From positions 175,285 through 239,284 of the forward strand of contig JACRLI010000002.1 of NCBI GenBank assembly GCA_016235265.1: DNA of 64,000 bases, written 5' to 3'. The stretch comes from Candidatus Eisenbacteria bacterium (GTDB lineage Bacteria; Eisenbacteria; RBG-16-71-46; JACRLI01). The notes beneath the pieces were generated by a model. The model did not search any database. It saw nothing but the letters and a program-made list of their open reading frames with translations, and was not told the origin of the DNA. The translations under genes and the position numbers were made by a program. Shown one piece after another: positions 45,798 through 54,689 of this stretch (positions within the stretch are counted from its first letter, which is position 1; every line of letters starts with the position of its first letter).

Positions 45798-46915
45798 ACC
45801 TGGTGGTGCTGGACTCGGCCCGGCCGGCGGTGCTGGGAGGAGTGGAGCGGTCGCTGGCGGACCTGGCGGGCCGCGCACGACGCCTGGGCCACGACGCGCG
45901 CGCCGTGGGACGCGCCGGCTCGCGGTTCGCGGCACACTGCGCCGCGCTGGGCCTGCCCACCCTGGAGCTGCCCCTGCGCAACGGGCTGGACCTCGCCTCG
46001 GCCGGGCGGCTGCGCGCGCTGTTCGCCGACCACCGCACCGATGCCGTGCTGGGGGCCACCACCCGCGACGCGCGCCTGGCCGGCCTGGCGCGCGTGGGGC
46101 GTGCCGGCCCGTGCGTGGCGCTGCTGATGGGCCTGCCGATGATCCGCGATTCGTGGTCCCACCGGTTCACCTACCGCTGGTTCGTGGACGCGCTGTGCTC
46201 GCCCACGCCGTGGCTGCTCGAGGTCTCCGAGCGCTACCCGTTCGCGCGCCGCCTGCCGGTGGCGGTGCTGCCCGACGGCGTGGACGAGGCGCTCTTTCCG
46301 CCGCTGTCGGGCCTGTCCACCTCGCGCGCCGCGGCGCGCGCGGAAGCCGGGATTCCGGCGGGCCGGGCGGTGTTCGCCAGCGTCGGCCACCTGGTGGCGC
46401 GCAAGAACCTGCTGTGGGTGCCGCCGCTCCTGGCGCGGCTGCCCGGCGGCCTGGACTGGGAGTGGTGGGTGATCGGCGACGGCCCGCAGGAGACTGAGGT
46501 GCTGGCGTCGCTGCGCACGCTCGGGCTGGTCCACCGGGTGAAGATGCTGGGCCACCGCGACGACGTCCCGCGGCTGCTGCTGTGCGCCGACGCCCTGGTG
46601 ATGCCCTCCCGGGCAGAACAGCTGCCGCTGGCCGCGCTGGAGGCCCGGCGGGCGGGGGTGCCGCACGTGCTCATCTCCCCGGTGGGCGCGGTGGAGGAGA
46701 TGCGCTCGCTGGGCATGCGGGTGCTGCCCGCGGACGACGCGGCGGCGTGGCTGGCGGCGCTGGAGTCCGCGGCCCGGGCGCCGGGCGGATGCGACCCGCC
46801 CCGCGAGTGGCGCCACGGGGCCGACGCGGCGGCCTCGGGAAGGCTGCGCTTCCTCGAGGAACTGGCGTGGCTCGTCGCCGGCGCGCGCGGGGCGGCCGCC
46901 GGGGGGCGGGCGTGA
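45794..46915 (+). CDS. GT4-like glycosyltransferase (LPS cluster gene 4)
   Basis: A 373-residue GT-B glycosyltransferase. N-terminal: NLVVLDSARPAVLGGVERSLADLAGRARRLGHDARAVGRAG. C-terminal: FASVGHLVARKNLLWVPPLL, VIGDGPQETEV, then LGHRDDVPRLLLCADALVMPSRAEQLPLAALEARRAGVP, the GT4 donor-site block with Glu residues in their usual spacing. The ATG at 45794 overlaps the previous stop as ATGA, and the stop overlaps gene 5 as GTGA. The last 60 residues are Ala/Gly-rich and variable. Confidence 0.8.
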   Translation: MNLVVLDSARPAVLGGVERSLADLAGRARRLGHDARAVGRAGSRFAAHCAALGLPTLELPLRNGLDLASAGRLRALFADHRTDAVLGATTRDARLAGLARVGRAGPCVALLMGLPMIRDSWSHRFTYRWFVDALCSPTPWLLEVSERYPFARRLPVAVLPDGVDEALFPPLSGLSTSRAAARAEAGIPAGRAVFASVGHLVARKNLLWVPPLLARLPGGLDWEWWVIGDGPQETEVLASLRTLGLVHRVKMLGHRDDVPRLLLCADALVMPSRAEQLPLAALEARRAGVPHVLISPVGAVEEMRSLGMRVLPADDAAAWLAALESAARAPGGCDPPREWRHGADAAASGRLRFLEELAWLVAGARGAAAGGRA

Positions 46916-48006
46916 AGATCCTGTTCTGCAATTCCATGAAGGGCCTCGGGGGAGGCGAGCGCTGGCTGCTGGACTCCGCGGCCGGGTTGCTCCGCCGGGG
47001 CCACCAGGTGTGGGTATCCGGGCGCGCCGGCGGGCCGGTGCTGGCGCGCGCGGCGCAGGCCGGCGCGCGCACGCTGCCCGCGCCCTTCGCCGGCGACCTG
47101 GACCTGGCCACCGTGGCGGTGCTGGGCCGGTTCCAGGCCCGCGAATCCCCGGACGTGGTGGTGGCGCAGATTCAGCGGGCGCACCGGCTGTGCGCGCTGG
47201 CCGCTCCGGCCGGGGGCGGAGTGCCGCTGGTGCTGCGCGTGGGGCAGCTGCGGCGCGTGCCCCGCAAGTGGTTCAACCGGCTGGCGTGGAGCCGCCTGGC
47301 GCTGGTCCTCGCCAACTGCGAGGCCATCCGCGCGGACCTGGCGCACACCGGCCTGGTTCCGGCCGGTCGCTTGAGGGTGCTGTACAACGGGCTGCCCCCG
47401 GTCGCGCCGCACGAGCGGGCGGCGGCGCGGGCGGCGATCGGGGCCGGCCCCGGCGACGAGGTCGTGGCGTGCGTGGCGCGCCTGGCGGTGCGCAAGGGGC
47501 ACGAGACCCTGCTGGCCGCGTGGCCCGCGGTGCGGGCGGCCCGCCCGCGGGCCCGGCTCCTCCTGGCCGGCGGGGGTTCGCGCGCCGCGGAATTGCGGGG
47601 GCTGGCGGGCCGTCTGGGGCTGCAGGACTCGGTGAGCTTCCTGGGCGAAGTGCAGGACGTGGCATCGGTGTGGGCCGCGGCGGACCTCTCGGTGCTGCCC
47701 TCCGAGCTGGAAGGCCTGCCCTACGCGGTGCTGGAGTCCATGGCTGCCGGCGTGCCGTGCGTGGCCACCCGCGTGGCCGGGGTTCCGGAGATGCTGGAGC
47801 ACGAGGTGAGCGGCCTGCTGGTGCCGCCACGCGACGCGGGGGCGCTGGCGCGCGAACTGGTCCGCGGGCTCGCCGACGGGCCGCTGCGGGCGCGGCTGGT
47901 GTCGGGAGCAGCCCGGACCGCGCGCGAGCGCTTCGGCTACTCCGAAATGCTGGACCGGTTCGAGGCCTGGATGCTGGAGGTGGCGGATGGCCGGGTCCGT
48001 GCGTGA
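46912..48006 (+). CDS. GT4-like glycosyltransferase (LPS cluster gene 5)
   Basis: A 364-residue GT4 protein. N-terminal glycine-rich loop: ILFCNSMKGLGGGERWLLDSAAGLLRRGHQVWV. The C-terminal half is canonical: VARLAVRKGHETLLAAWPAV, LLLAGGGSRAAELR, SFLGEVQDVASVWAAADLSVLPSELEGLPYAVLESMAAGVPCVAT, with the EGLP(x)AVLE donor-site motif fully conserved. This is the most typical WaaG/PimB-like member of the cluster. The GTG start overlaps gene 4 by 4 nt; gene 6 begins 20 nt before this stop. Confidence 0.86.
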   Translation: MKILFCNSMKGLGGGERWLLDSAAGLLRRGHQVWVSGRAGGPVLARAAQAGARTLPAPFAGDLDLATVAVLGRFQARESPDVVVAQIQRAHRLCALAAPAGGGVPLVLRVGQLRRVPRKWFNRLAWSRLALVLANCEAIRADLAHTGLVPAGRLRVLYNGLPPVAPHERAAARAAIGAGPGDEVVACVARLAVRKGHETLLAAWPAVRAARPRARLLLAGGGSRAAELRGLAGRLGLQDSVSFLGEVQDVASVWAAADLSVLPSELEGLPYAVLESMAAGVPCVATRVAGVPEMLEHEVSGLLVPPRDAGALARELVRGLADGPLRARLVSGAARTARERFGYSEMLDRFEAWMLEVADGRVRA

Positions 48007-49063
48007 GGATCTTCCACGCGGCGCGGCGTCCTCCGGGGGATGCTCCCTCGAACCGGCGTCGGTGCGCCGCCTGGTGGTGGTGCAGCTCTACTTTCTCGGC
48101 GACACGCTGCTGGCCACCCCCGCGCTCCGCGCGCTGCGGCGGCGCTTCCCTGGCGCCGCGCTCGAGGTGGTGGTGAAGCGCCGCTCCGCCGCGGCCCTGG
48201 AGCGCAATCCGAACGTGGACCGGGTCACGCACTACGACCCGCCGCGCGTGTGGCAGCGGCCCTTCCACTGGGCGGCGCTGGCCCGGGGCTGGCGGGACGG
48301 TGGAGTGGACCTGGCGGTGGACCTCACCGCCGACGGCCGCGCCGAGCGCCTGCTGGCCGGCATGCGGCCCGCGCATTCGGTGGGCTTCCACCGCGAGGGC
48401 CGGATCGCGGCACGGCCCGGGATCCCCAAGGCCTGCGGGCCGGAGCACGTGTCCCGTCACATGCTGGAGCTGGTCGGCCTGGTGGGCGCGACGGGGGATG
48501 CCCGGCTGGAGTTCCATCCTTCCCCGGGCGCGCGCGAGGCGGCGCGAGCCTGGCGCGGGGGGCTGCGGGGCCCGGTGGTGGCGCTGCACCCCGGGGGCAA
48601 CCGCAAGCTGCGGCGGTGGCGGCCGGACCGTTTCGCCGCCCTGGCGCGCGGGCTGGCCGCGGGCGGCGCCCACGTGTGGGTCATCGGGGGACGCGGCGAG
48701 AGGGCCCTGGGGGCGCTGCTGGCCCGCGAGGGCGCCGAGGACGCCAGCGGCAGGCTGGATCTCGACGCGGCGGCGGCGCGGCTCGAGGAGAGCGACCTGC
48801 TGGTGGCCAACGATTCCGGGCCGATGCACCTCGCCGCGGCGGTGGGCACGCCGGTGCTGGCCCTGTTCGGCCCGTCGCTGCCGCACACCGCGGCGCCGCT
48901 GGGCCCGCAGCACGCGCACCTGCACGTGCGCCTCGAGTGCTGTCCGTGCGACCAGCGCCGCTGCGTGCGCCCGAACGATTTCTGCCTCGACCGCATCCCC
49001 GTGGAGCAGGCGCTGGAGCGGGCGCGGGAGATGCTGGGAGCGTCCGTGGAAGGGACCCCGTGA
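47987..49063 (+). CDS. GT9 heptosyltransferase-like protein (LPS cluster gene 6)
   Basis: A 358-residue GT9 protein and the most canonical of the three here. It opens LVVVQLYFLGDTLLATPALRALRRRFPGA, then has VALHPGGNRKLRRWRPDRFAALARGL and the full donor motif VANDSGPMHLAAAVGTPVLALFGPS. Near the C-terminus four Cys cluster in ECCPCDQRRCVRPNDFCLDRI, a pattern found in several LPS heptosyltransferases. The ATG at 47987 overlaps gene 5 by 20 nt. The first 28 residues are a variable extension. It is the best candidate for a true heptosyltransferase II-like enzyme. Confidence 0.86.
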   Translation: MAGSVREDLPRGAASSGGCSLEPASVRRLVVVQLYFLGDTLLATPALRALRRRFPGAALEVVVKRRSAAALERNPNVDRVTHYDPPRVWQRPFHWAALARGWRDGGVDLAVDLTADGRAERLLAGMRPAHSVGFHREGRIAARPGIPKACGPEHVSRHMLELVGLVGATGDARLEFHPSPGAREAARAWRGGLRGPVVALHPGGNRKLRRWRPDRFAALARGLAAGGAHVWVIGGRGERALGALLAREGAEDASGRLDLDAAAARLEESDLLVANDSGPMHLAAAVGTPVLALFGPSLPHTAAPLGPQHAHLHVRLECCPCDQRRCVRPNDFCLDRIPVEQALERAREMLGASVEGTP

Positions 49064-50109
49064 GCGCGCGCCGGCCCCTGCGGGTGATGCTGCTGAACTC
49101 CGCCGCGCCGGATCGCTCGGGGGGCGCCGAAGTGTGGATGCGACGCGCCCTCGGCATGCTGGCGGCGATGGGCCACCAGGCGACAGGGCTGGCGCCGGCG
49201 GGTTCCCCGGCGCTGCCGGGGGGCGATGGGAGCCCGGCGGAGGGCGGCCCGCGGGGGCACGCGTGGGACGGCGGCCTGGGTTCCCTGGCGCGCACCCTGC
49301 GCGAGTTCCGTCCCGACGTGGCCGTCGCCGTACAGCACCGCGACCTGCGCCGGCTGTGGTGGGCTGCGCGCGGCACCCCGGTGCGGCGCGTCATGGCCCG
49401 GCACCTGGCGTCGGAGAAGCCCAGCTGGAAGCGCCGCTTCCACTACGCGCAGCTTTGCGACGCCGTGTGGACCACGTCCGAGTACATGCGCGGTCGGCTG
49501 GAGCGGCTGGATCGCGTGGCCCCGCACAGGATCTTCGTGATGCGCCCGTCCCTGCCGCCCCTGCCGGCCCGGCCGGAACCGGGTGGTCCGCCCACGCTGC
49601 TGTGCGTGGGCCGGCTGGCGCCGGAGAAGGGCCAGGACGTGCTGCTGCTCGCGCGGCAACGGATGCGCATGCCGGCGCGTCTGTGCATCATCGGGCGCGG
49701 GCGCGAGGAAGCGGCGTTGCGCTCCCTGGCGCGCAGTTTGGGGCTGGAGGACGCGGTGGAGTGGACCGCGCACCTGGACGACCTGGCTCCGGCGTTCGCG
49801 GCGGCGCACCTGGCGGTACAGCCCTCGCGGCTCGAGGCGTTCGGGCTGGCGGCGCTGGAGGCACTCGCGCGCGGGGTGCCGGTGGTGGGCTCGCGCGTGG
49901 GGGGCTTGCCGGAAGTCGTGGGGGAGGCGGGGGAGCTGGTGGAGCCGGACGATCCCGCGGCGCTGGCCGCGGCCCTGGACCGCGGCCTGCAGGACGGCGC
50001 CCTGCGCGCGGGGTGGTCGGAGTCCGGAGTGCTGCGGGCGCGCTCGCTGTTCTCGCCCGCCGAGGAGGCGCGCTCGCTGGAGCGGGCGCTGGAAGGGAGC
50101 CTGCCGTGA
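49060..50109 (+). CDS. GT4-like glycosyltransferase (LPS cluster gene 7)
   Basis: A 349-residue GT4 protein. N-terminal: RVMLLNSAAPDRSGGAEVWMRRALGMLAAMGHQATGLAP. C-terminal: LCVGRLAPEKGQDVLLLARQRM, IIGRGREEAALRSLARSLGL, then AHLAVQPSRLEAFGLAALEALARGVPVVGSRVGGLPEVV. The EAFGLAALEALA segment is the conserved donor-binding motif. The GTG overlaps the gene 6 stop by 4 nt, and its own stop overlaps the ligase gene as GTGA. Confidence 0.85.
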   Translation: MSARRPLRVMLLNSAAPDRSGGAEVWMRRALGMLAAMGHQATGLAPAGSPALPGGDGSPAEGGPRGHAWDGGLGSLARTLREFRPDVAVAVQHRDLRRLWWAARGTPVRRVMARHLASEKPSWKRRFHYAQLCDAVWTTSEYMRGRLERLDRVAPHRIFVMRPSLPPLPARPEPGGPPTLLCVGRLAPEKGQDVLLLARQRMRMPARLCIIGRGREEAALRSLARSLGLEDAVEWTAHLDDLAPAFAAAHLAVQPSRLEAFGLAALEALARGVPVVGSRVGGLPEVVGEAGELVEPDDPAALAAALDRGLQDGALRAGWSESGVLRARSLFSPAEEARSLERALEGSLP

Positions 50110-51311
50110 GCCGCGCGTTGCCGCCGCGGGTGGACTGGCCCATCGTCGCGCCGCTGGCGCTGGCGCTGCTGTGCCTGCCGATCGCCCGCTCGCTGGTGTC
50201 GGTGGCGTGGGTGTTGCTGGCGGCGGTGCTGGCGTTGCGGGCGGTGCGGCGGGAGCTTGATCTTCCGCGCGAGCTGGTCTTCGGAACCATTTGCTGCATA
50301 GTCGCTTGGGGAATCTCGATCGGCGGGAGCCGGGATCCTTCCGCGACCCTGCGCGCGTGGCTTGCATGGTCCGGGATGCTGCTGCCGGTGCTGGCCGTGG
50401 CGTCGCGCCGCGACCGGGCGGGGCTGCCGCCCGCGCTGCAGGCGTTGTGGCTGGCGGGATCGCTGCTGCTGGGCGCGTGGCTGATCGTGGAAATGCGGCT
50501 CGGGTGGCATCTCTTGAGCGGCAGGTTCCCGGGGCTCTCGTACCCGATGATGCCCAACCCCAACTCGGCCGCCCAGTACCTGCTGCTGCTGTTCTGCTGG
50601 AGCTTCGGCTTCGCCCTGCTCGCGCGGGGCCGCGCGGCCGGCTGGTGGCACGCGGCCTGGGCCGGAAGCGCGCTGCTGCTGGCGTGCTGCCACTCGCGGG
50701 CCTCGTGGCCGGCATTTGCGCTGGCCACGGTGTTTTCAAGCTGGAGGGCCCGCCGGCCGAAAATGACGTGGGTGGCGGCCATGACGTGGGTGGCGGCCGC
50801 GGTGTTCGTGGCCGGCAACTGGATGCTGCCGCAGTCGCTGTGGGACCGCGCGCTGCAGCTCACCCGGCTCGAGGACGTGTCCATCCTGGGCCGGCTGCAG
50901 GGTTGGGTCGCGGCGCTGCGCATGATCGCGCGGCGCTCCTTCACCGGGGAGGGCCTGGGGGCCTGGAAGCCCGCCTACGAGCTGGTGCGCTCCCCGGAAT
51001 TCCCGCGCGACTGGCCGCACGCGCACAACTTCTACCTGGGCACGCTGGCGGAGACCGGCTTCCTGGGGCTGCTGGGCTTCGGGCTCCTGATGTGGGGGTT
51101 CCGCGACGCCTGGCGCGCCGGGCTGCGGGCGCCGGATCCGCGGCCCGAGGAGCTGGGCATCACTGCCGCGCTGCTGGGCACCGCGGTGGTGGGCCTATTC
51201 GACGTCGCGTGGGCCGGCGAGCCGGGATTCGCGTTCCTGGCCCTGGCGGCGTTCACCATGAGGATGCGGCACGCGCCTCCGGCTTCCTTGACCCCCCGCG
51301 AAAGCGGCTGA
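50106..51311 (+). CDS. O-antigen ligase/polymerase-like membrane protein (LPS cluster gene 8)
   Basis: A 401-residue integral membrane protein with about ten to twelve helices, most like the WaaL/Wzy_C family that joins O-antigen to lipid A-core or polymerises repeats in the periplasm. The diagnostic region is GEGLGAWKPAYELVRSPEF followed by WPHAHNFYLGTLAETGFLGLLGFGLLMW, where the HAHN-x-(Y/F)L pattern carries the conserved His. The GTG start overlaps gene 7 by 4 nt. rseP follows after 30 nt, with no separate promoter seen. Ligase and polymerase cannot be told apart by eye; position after seven transferases favours ligase. Confidence 0.8.
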   Translation: MSRALPPRVDWPIVAPLALALLCLPIARSLVSVAWVLLAAVLALRAVRRELDLPRELVFGTICCIVAWGISIGGSRDPSATLRAWLAWSGMLLPVLAVASRRDRAGLPPALQALWLAGSLLLGAWLIVEMRLGWHLLSGRFPGLSYPMMPNPNSAAQYLLLLFCWSFGFALLARGRAAGWWHAAWAGSALLLACCHSRASWPAFALATVFSSWRARRPKMTWVAAMTWVAAAVFVAGNWMLPQSLWDRALQLTRLEDVSILGRLQGWVAALRMIARRSFTGEGLGAWKPAYELVRSPEFPRDWPHAHNFYLGTLAETGFLGLLGFGLLMWGFRDAWRAGLRAPDPRPEELGITAALLGTAVVGLFDVAWAGEPGFAFLALAAFTMRMRHAPPASLTPRESG

Positions 51312-51341
51312 TAGACTGCCATCCGAGGGAAAAGCAACCCC

Positions 51342-52718
51342 ATGGGAAATCTGCTGGAAACCATCCGGGCGTTCCTCCTGGTCCTGCCCCCGATCATCTT
51401 CTTCCACGAGCTGGGCCACTTCCTGGTGGCCCGCTGGTGCGGCGTGCGCGTGGTGCGGTTCGCCATGGGCTTCGGGCCCGTCATCTTCAAGTACACGCAC
51501 GGCGGCGTGGAGTACTGTCTGTGCCCCATCCCGCTGGGAGGATACGTGAAGATGGCCGGCGACAGCCTCGAGGATCCGGAGCGCACCGGCGCGCCGGACG
51601 AGTTCCTGGGCGCGGCGTGGTGGAAGCGCGTGCTGATCGCGGTGGCGGGCCCGCTGTCCAACCTGCTGCTGGCGTTCGTGGTGCTGGTGATCATGTTCCG
51701 CCTGGGTGGCAAGTTCGAGGACTACCCGGCGGTGCTGGGCCGCCTGGCGCCCTCCACCTACGCGGGGCACCTGGGGCTGGCCCCCGGGGACCGGCTGACC
51801 TCCCTGGACGGCAAGCCCATCGCGTCGTGGATGAACTTCCGGCGCCTGCTGGACGAGTCCGATTCCACGAAGAACCCGGTGCACGAGCTGGGTGTCGCCC
51901 GCGGGGCGGGCAGCCTGGCGGTGCGCGTTCCCGACCGGGACCTGGCGCCCTTCCTGCGCGACCTGGTCCCGCACCGGCCCGCGGTGATCGGCACGGTGCT
52001 GGTCGGCGGCGCGGCCTACCTCGCGGGGCTCAAGGACGGCGACGAGATCCTCTCGGTGAACGGCACGGCGGTGGGCGAGTGGATCGACCTCACCGACATC
52101 ATCTTCGGGAGCGCCGACAAGCCGCTGAAGTTCCACGTCCGCCGCGCCGGGCGGGAGGCGGACTTCATCGTGACCCCGCAGGCGCAGGAGGAGGGCCCCA
52201 AGGGCGGTCGCGTGGGCATCGCGGCGCAGTCCACGCAGTTCTACTACGAGCCGGGTGCGCCCTGGGGCCGCGCGGTGCGCGGCGCCTGGCTGGCGTCCTG
52301 GTCGCAGGTGGTGCAGACCTACGCGGGCCTGGCCCGGCTGGTGAACCGGCCGAAGCAGTTCTCGCAGCAGGTGGGCGGCCCGATCATGATCGGCCAGATC
52401 GCCGGGTACGAGGCCCGGCGGGGGTGGAGCGACCTGCTGGGCTTCTGCGCGTTCATCAGCATCGCCATCATGGTGTTCAACCTGCTGCCCATTCCCATCC
52501 TGGACGGCGGCCACGTGCTGCTGGCGCTGCTGGAGGTGATCCAGCGCCGGGCGTTGACGGTGTTCCAGATCCAGTGGGCGCAGCGCATCGGGCTCGTGGT
52601 GGTGCTCTCGATCGTGGTGTTCGCCTTCGGCAACGACATCCGGCGCCTGGTGGAGCGCAGGCTGAATCTCGTCTCCGGGGAAACCCGCGTGCGCGCGGCG
52701 CCCCGCGAGAACCCGTAG
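51342..52718 (+). CDS. rseP: RIP metalloprotease RseP (site-2 protease)
   Basis: Intramembrane zinc protease that cuts membrane-bound anti-sigma factors in envelope-stress signalling and clears signal-peptide remnants. The 458-residue protein has the zinc motif HELGH at His22-His26 in the first helix, the third ligand in LDGGH (Asp388), and the conserved GGYVKMAGD. Two PDZ-like modules lie in the middle: one with LAPGDRLTSLDGKPIASW, the other with LKDGDEILSVNGTAVGEW. The final helices surround LLPIPILDGGHVLLALLE. The site GAGGGAAAAG precedes ATG 51342. No sigma-E/RseA pair is encoded in the window. Confidence 0.95.
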   Translation: MGNLLETIRAFLLVLPPIIFFHELGHFLVARWCGVRVVRFAMGFGPVIFKYTHGGVEYCLCPIPLGGYVKMAGDSLEDPERTGAPDEFLGAAWWKRVLIAVAGPLSNLLLAFVVLVIMFRLGGKFEDYPAVLGRLAPSTYAGHLGLAPGDRLTSLDGKPIASWMNFRRLLDESDSTKNPVHELGVARGAGSLAVRVPDRDLAPFLRDLVPHRPAVIGTVLVGGAAYLAGLKDGDEILSVNGTAVGEWIDLTDIIFGSADKPLKFHVRRAGREADFIVTPQAQEEGPKGGRVGIAAQSTQFYYEPGAPWGRAVRGAWLASWSQVVQTYAGLARLVNRPKQFSQQVGGPIMIGQIAGYEARRGWSDLLGFCAFISIAIMVFNLLPIPILDGGHVLLALLEVIQRRALTVFQIQWAQRIGLVVVLSIVVFAFGNDIRRLVERRLNLVSGETRVRAAPRENP

Positions 52719-52723
52719 GCCGG

Positions 52724-54688
52724 ATGCGCCCAGCCCTGCGGGGGGCGGGCCTCGCGGCCCCGGCCGTCCTCTCCGCGGTCCTGCTCGCCGCCGGGCTCGC
52801 CTGCCCCGGGCCGGCGCGCGCCGCCTCGGAAGTGGCCGGCGAATTCCTGCAGGTCGCGCGCGTCAGCTTCGAGGGCAACGAGACATTCGGCTCCGGCGAG
52901 CTGCGCAAGTTCGTGCGCACCCAGACTCCCTCCTTCCCGTTCCACCCCTTCCGTCGGAGCATCTACCGGCGCGACTTCATCCGCGGCGACGCGGACGCGC
53001 TGGCCGCGTTCTACCGCCGCCGCGGCTACCTGGACGTGGCGGTGGAGGACCGCACCACCACCGACCCGGAGGCGCGCGAAGTGGAGGTGGCCTTCGTGAT
53101 CCGCGAGGGCCGGCGCTACCTGGTGGGCACGGTGGGCTATGCCGGTGTCACCCAGCTCGAGCCGCCGCTGCCCGCGCAGGGCTCGTTCCTGCGCACCGGG
53201 GATCCGTACAACCCTTTCGCGCGCGAGTCGGAGCGCGAGCGTCTGGGACTGCTGTACGCCGACGTGGGCTGTTACCCCCAGGTGCACGACACCGCCGCGG
53301 TGCGCGACAGCACGGTGGACGTGCGCTTCGCGGTGGCCGAGGGCCCGCCGGTGCACGTGCGGCGCATCACCCACGTGGGCACCGGCCCGCTGCACAACCG
53401 CCCCTTCGTGATCCGGGGCCAGATGGACCTGGAGCCCGGCAGCCTGCTCAGCCGCTCCACCATCGAGGCCGACAAGTCGCGCCTGTACGCCGCGGACCTG
53501 TTCGAGGACGTGCAGATCGTGCCGGTGAACGCCGACAGCGTGCAGCACACGGTGGATGTCGAGGTGCGGGTGCGCGAGCGCAAGCCGTGGTGGCTGAGCG
53601 GGGGCGTGGGCTACGGCTCGCAGGACCAGTTCCGGCTGCTCTCCGAGGTGGGTACGCGCTCGCTGTTCTGGACCGGCCGCCGGCTGGCGTTCACCTCCAT
53701 GATCGGCTACGGTCGCCGGCCCTACCTGGACGCCAACGCGTTCAAGTTCCAGGAGGCCCGCCTGGAACTGGCGCTCACCGAGCCGCACCTGCTGGGCACC
53801 CGCACGCGGGGGCAGGTCTCGCTGTACTTCGTGGCCCAGCCGGACACCACCCTGCCCCACTTCACGCGCGGGGTGAGCGTGGACCTGCGGCGCGAGCTCA
53901 CGCCCACCTCCAAGCTGCTGGCGCAATTCTCCCACTACGGCGTGACCTCCCATCCGCGGCAGGAGCCGGCGTTCTACACCAGCAATCGCTTCCAGCTGGG
54001 CTTCGACCGCGACATGCGCGACAACGCATTCGATCCCTCGCGGGGCAGCTACCAGGACCTCACCGTGCAGCTCTCCGGAGGGGTGCTGGGCGGCAACACC
54101 GCGTTCTTCAAGAACGTCGGCAGCGCCAGCTGGTACCGCCCGCTGCGCGGCCGCACGGTGCTGGCGGCGCGCCTGCGCGCCGGCGTGGCGATGCCCTTCC
54201 ATCACGCCACCGGAGACTCGCTGGATCTCCAGATGCTGCGGGCCGAGGACCGCTTTCGCACCGGCGGGGCCAACACGGTGCGCGGCTACTCCGAGGAGGA
54301 GATCGGCGGGTCCGGGGAGGCCACCGTCACCGGGCACAGCGGCGACGCGTTCCGCGGCGGCCGGGTGCTGCTGCTGGCCGGCGCCGAGGTGCGCTTCCCC
54401 ATCTGGGGGCTGTTCTCCGGGGCGCTGTTCCTCGACGGCGGCGCCGTGTGGCGTTCCTTCGGCGACGTCACGCTGCGCGCGTTCGCGCCCTACGCGCTGC
54501 GCGGCCCGGCGAGCTTCGACCGGTTCCGCTACTCCGCCGGCGGCGGGCTGCGCTTCGCCACCCCGGTGGGGCCGTTCCGCGTGGACTACGGCGTGAAGAT
54601 CAACCCGCCCGAGCTGGGGGAGCTGCCCTCCGGGGTGACCGCGCCCGCGCGCACCTCGTGGCACTTCAGCCTGGGCCAGGCGTACTGA
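52724..54688 (+). CDS. Omp85-family outer membrane assembly protein (BamA/TamA-like)
   Basis: A 654-residue Omp85 protein with signal peptide (about 1-33), a POTRA region (about 40-283) and a C-terminal 16-strand-type barrel (from about 285, after RERKPWWLSGGVGYGSQ). The POTRA part has room for three modules: VARVSFEGNETFGSGELRKFVRT is module one, and RRITHVGTGPLHNRPFVIRGQ begins the last. BamA normally has five POTRA modules and about 800 residues; TamA has three and about 580. The barrel has the VRGY motif of loop 6 (GANTVRGYSEEE). Position after rseP is typical for bamA, but the next gene is tamB, so TamA is equally plausible. The start ATG 52724 lies 5 nt after rseP. Confidence 0.9.
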   Translation: MRPALRGAGLAAPAVLSAVLLAAGLACPGPARAASEVAGEFLQVARVSFEGNETFGSGELRKFVRTQTPSFPFHPFRRSIYRRDFIRGDADALAAFYRRRGYLDVAVEDRTTTDPEAREVEVAFVIREGRRYLVGTVGYAGVTQLEPPLPAQGSFLRTGDPYNPFARESERERLGLLYADVGCYPQVHDTAAVRDSTVDVRFAVAEGPPVHVRRITHVGTGPLHNRPFVIRGQMDLEPGSLLSRSTIEADKSRLYAADLFEDVQIVPVNADSVQHTVDVEVRVRERKPWWLSGGVGYGSQDQFRLLSEVGTRSLFWTGRRLAFTSMIGYGRRPYLDANAFKFQEARLELALTEPHLLGTRTRGQVSLYFVAQPDTTLPHFTRGVSVDLRRELTPTSKLLAQFSHYGVTSHPRQEPAFYTSNRFQLGFDRDMRDNAFDPSRGSYQDLTVQLSGGVLGGNTAFFKNVGSASWYRPLRGRTVLAARLRAGVAMPFHHATGDSLDLQMLRAEDRFRTGGANTVRGYSEEEIGGSGEATVTGHSGDAFRGGRVLLLAGAEVRFPIWGLFSGALFLDGGAVWRSFGDVTLRAFAPYALRGPASFDRFRYSAGGGLRFATPVGPFRVDYGVKINPPELGELPSGVTAPARTSWHFSLGQAY

Positions 54689-54689
54689 G

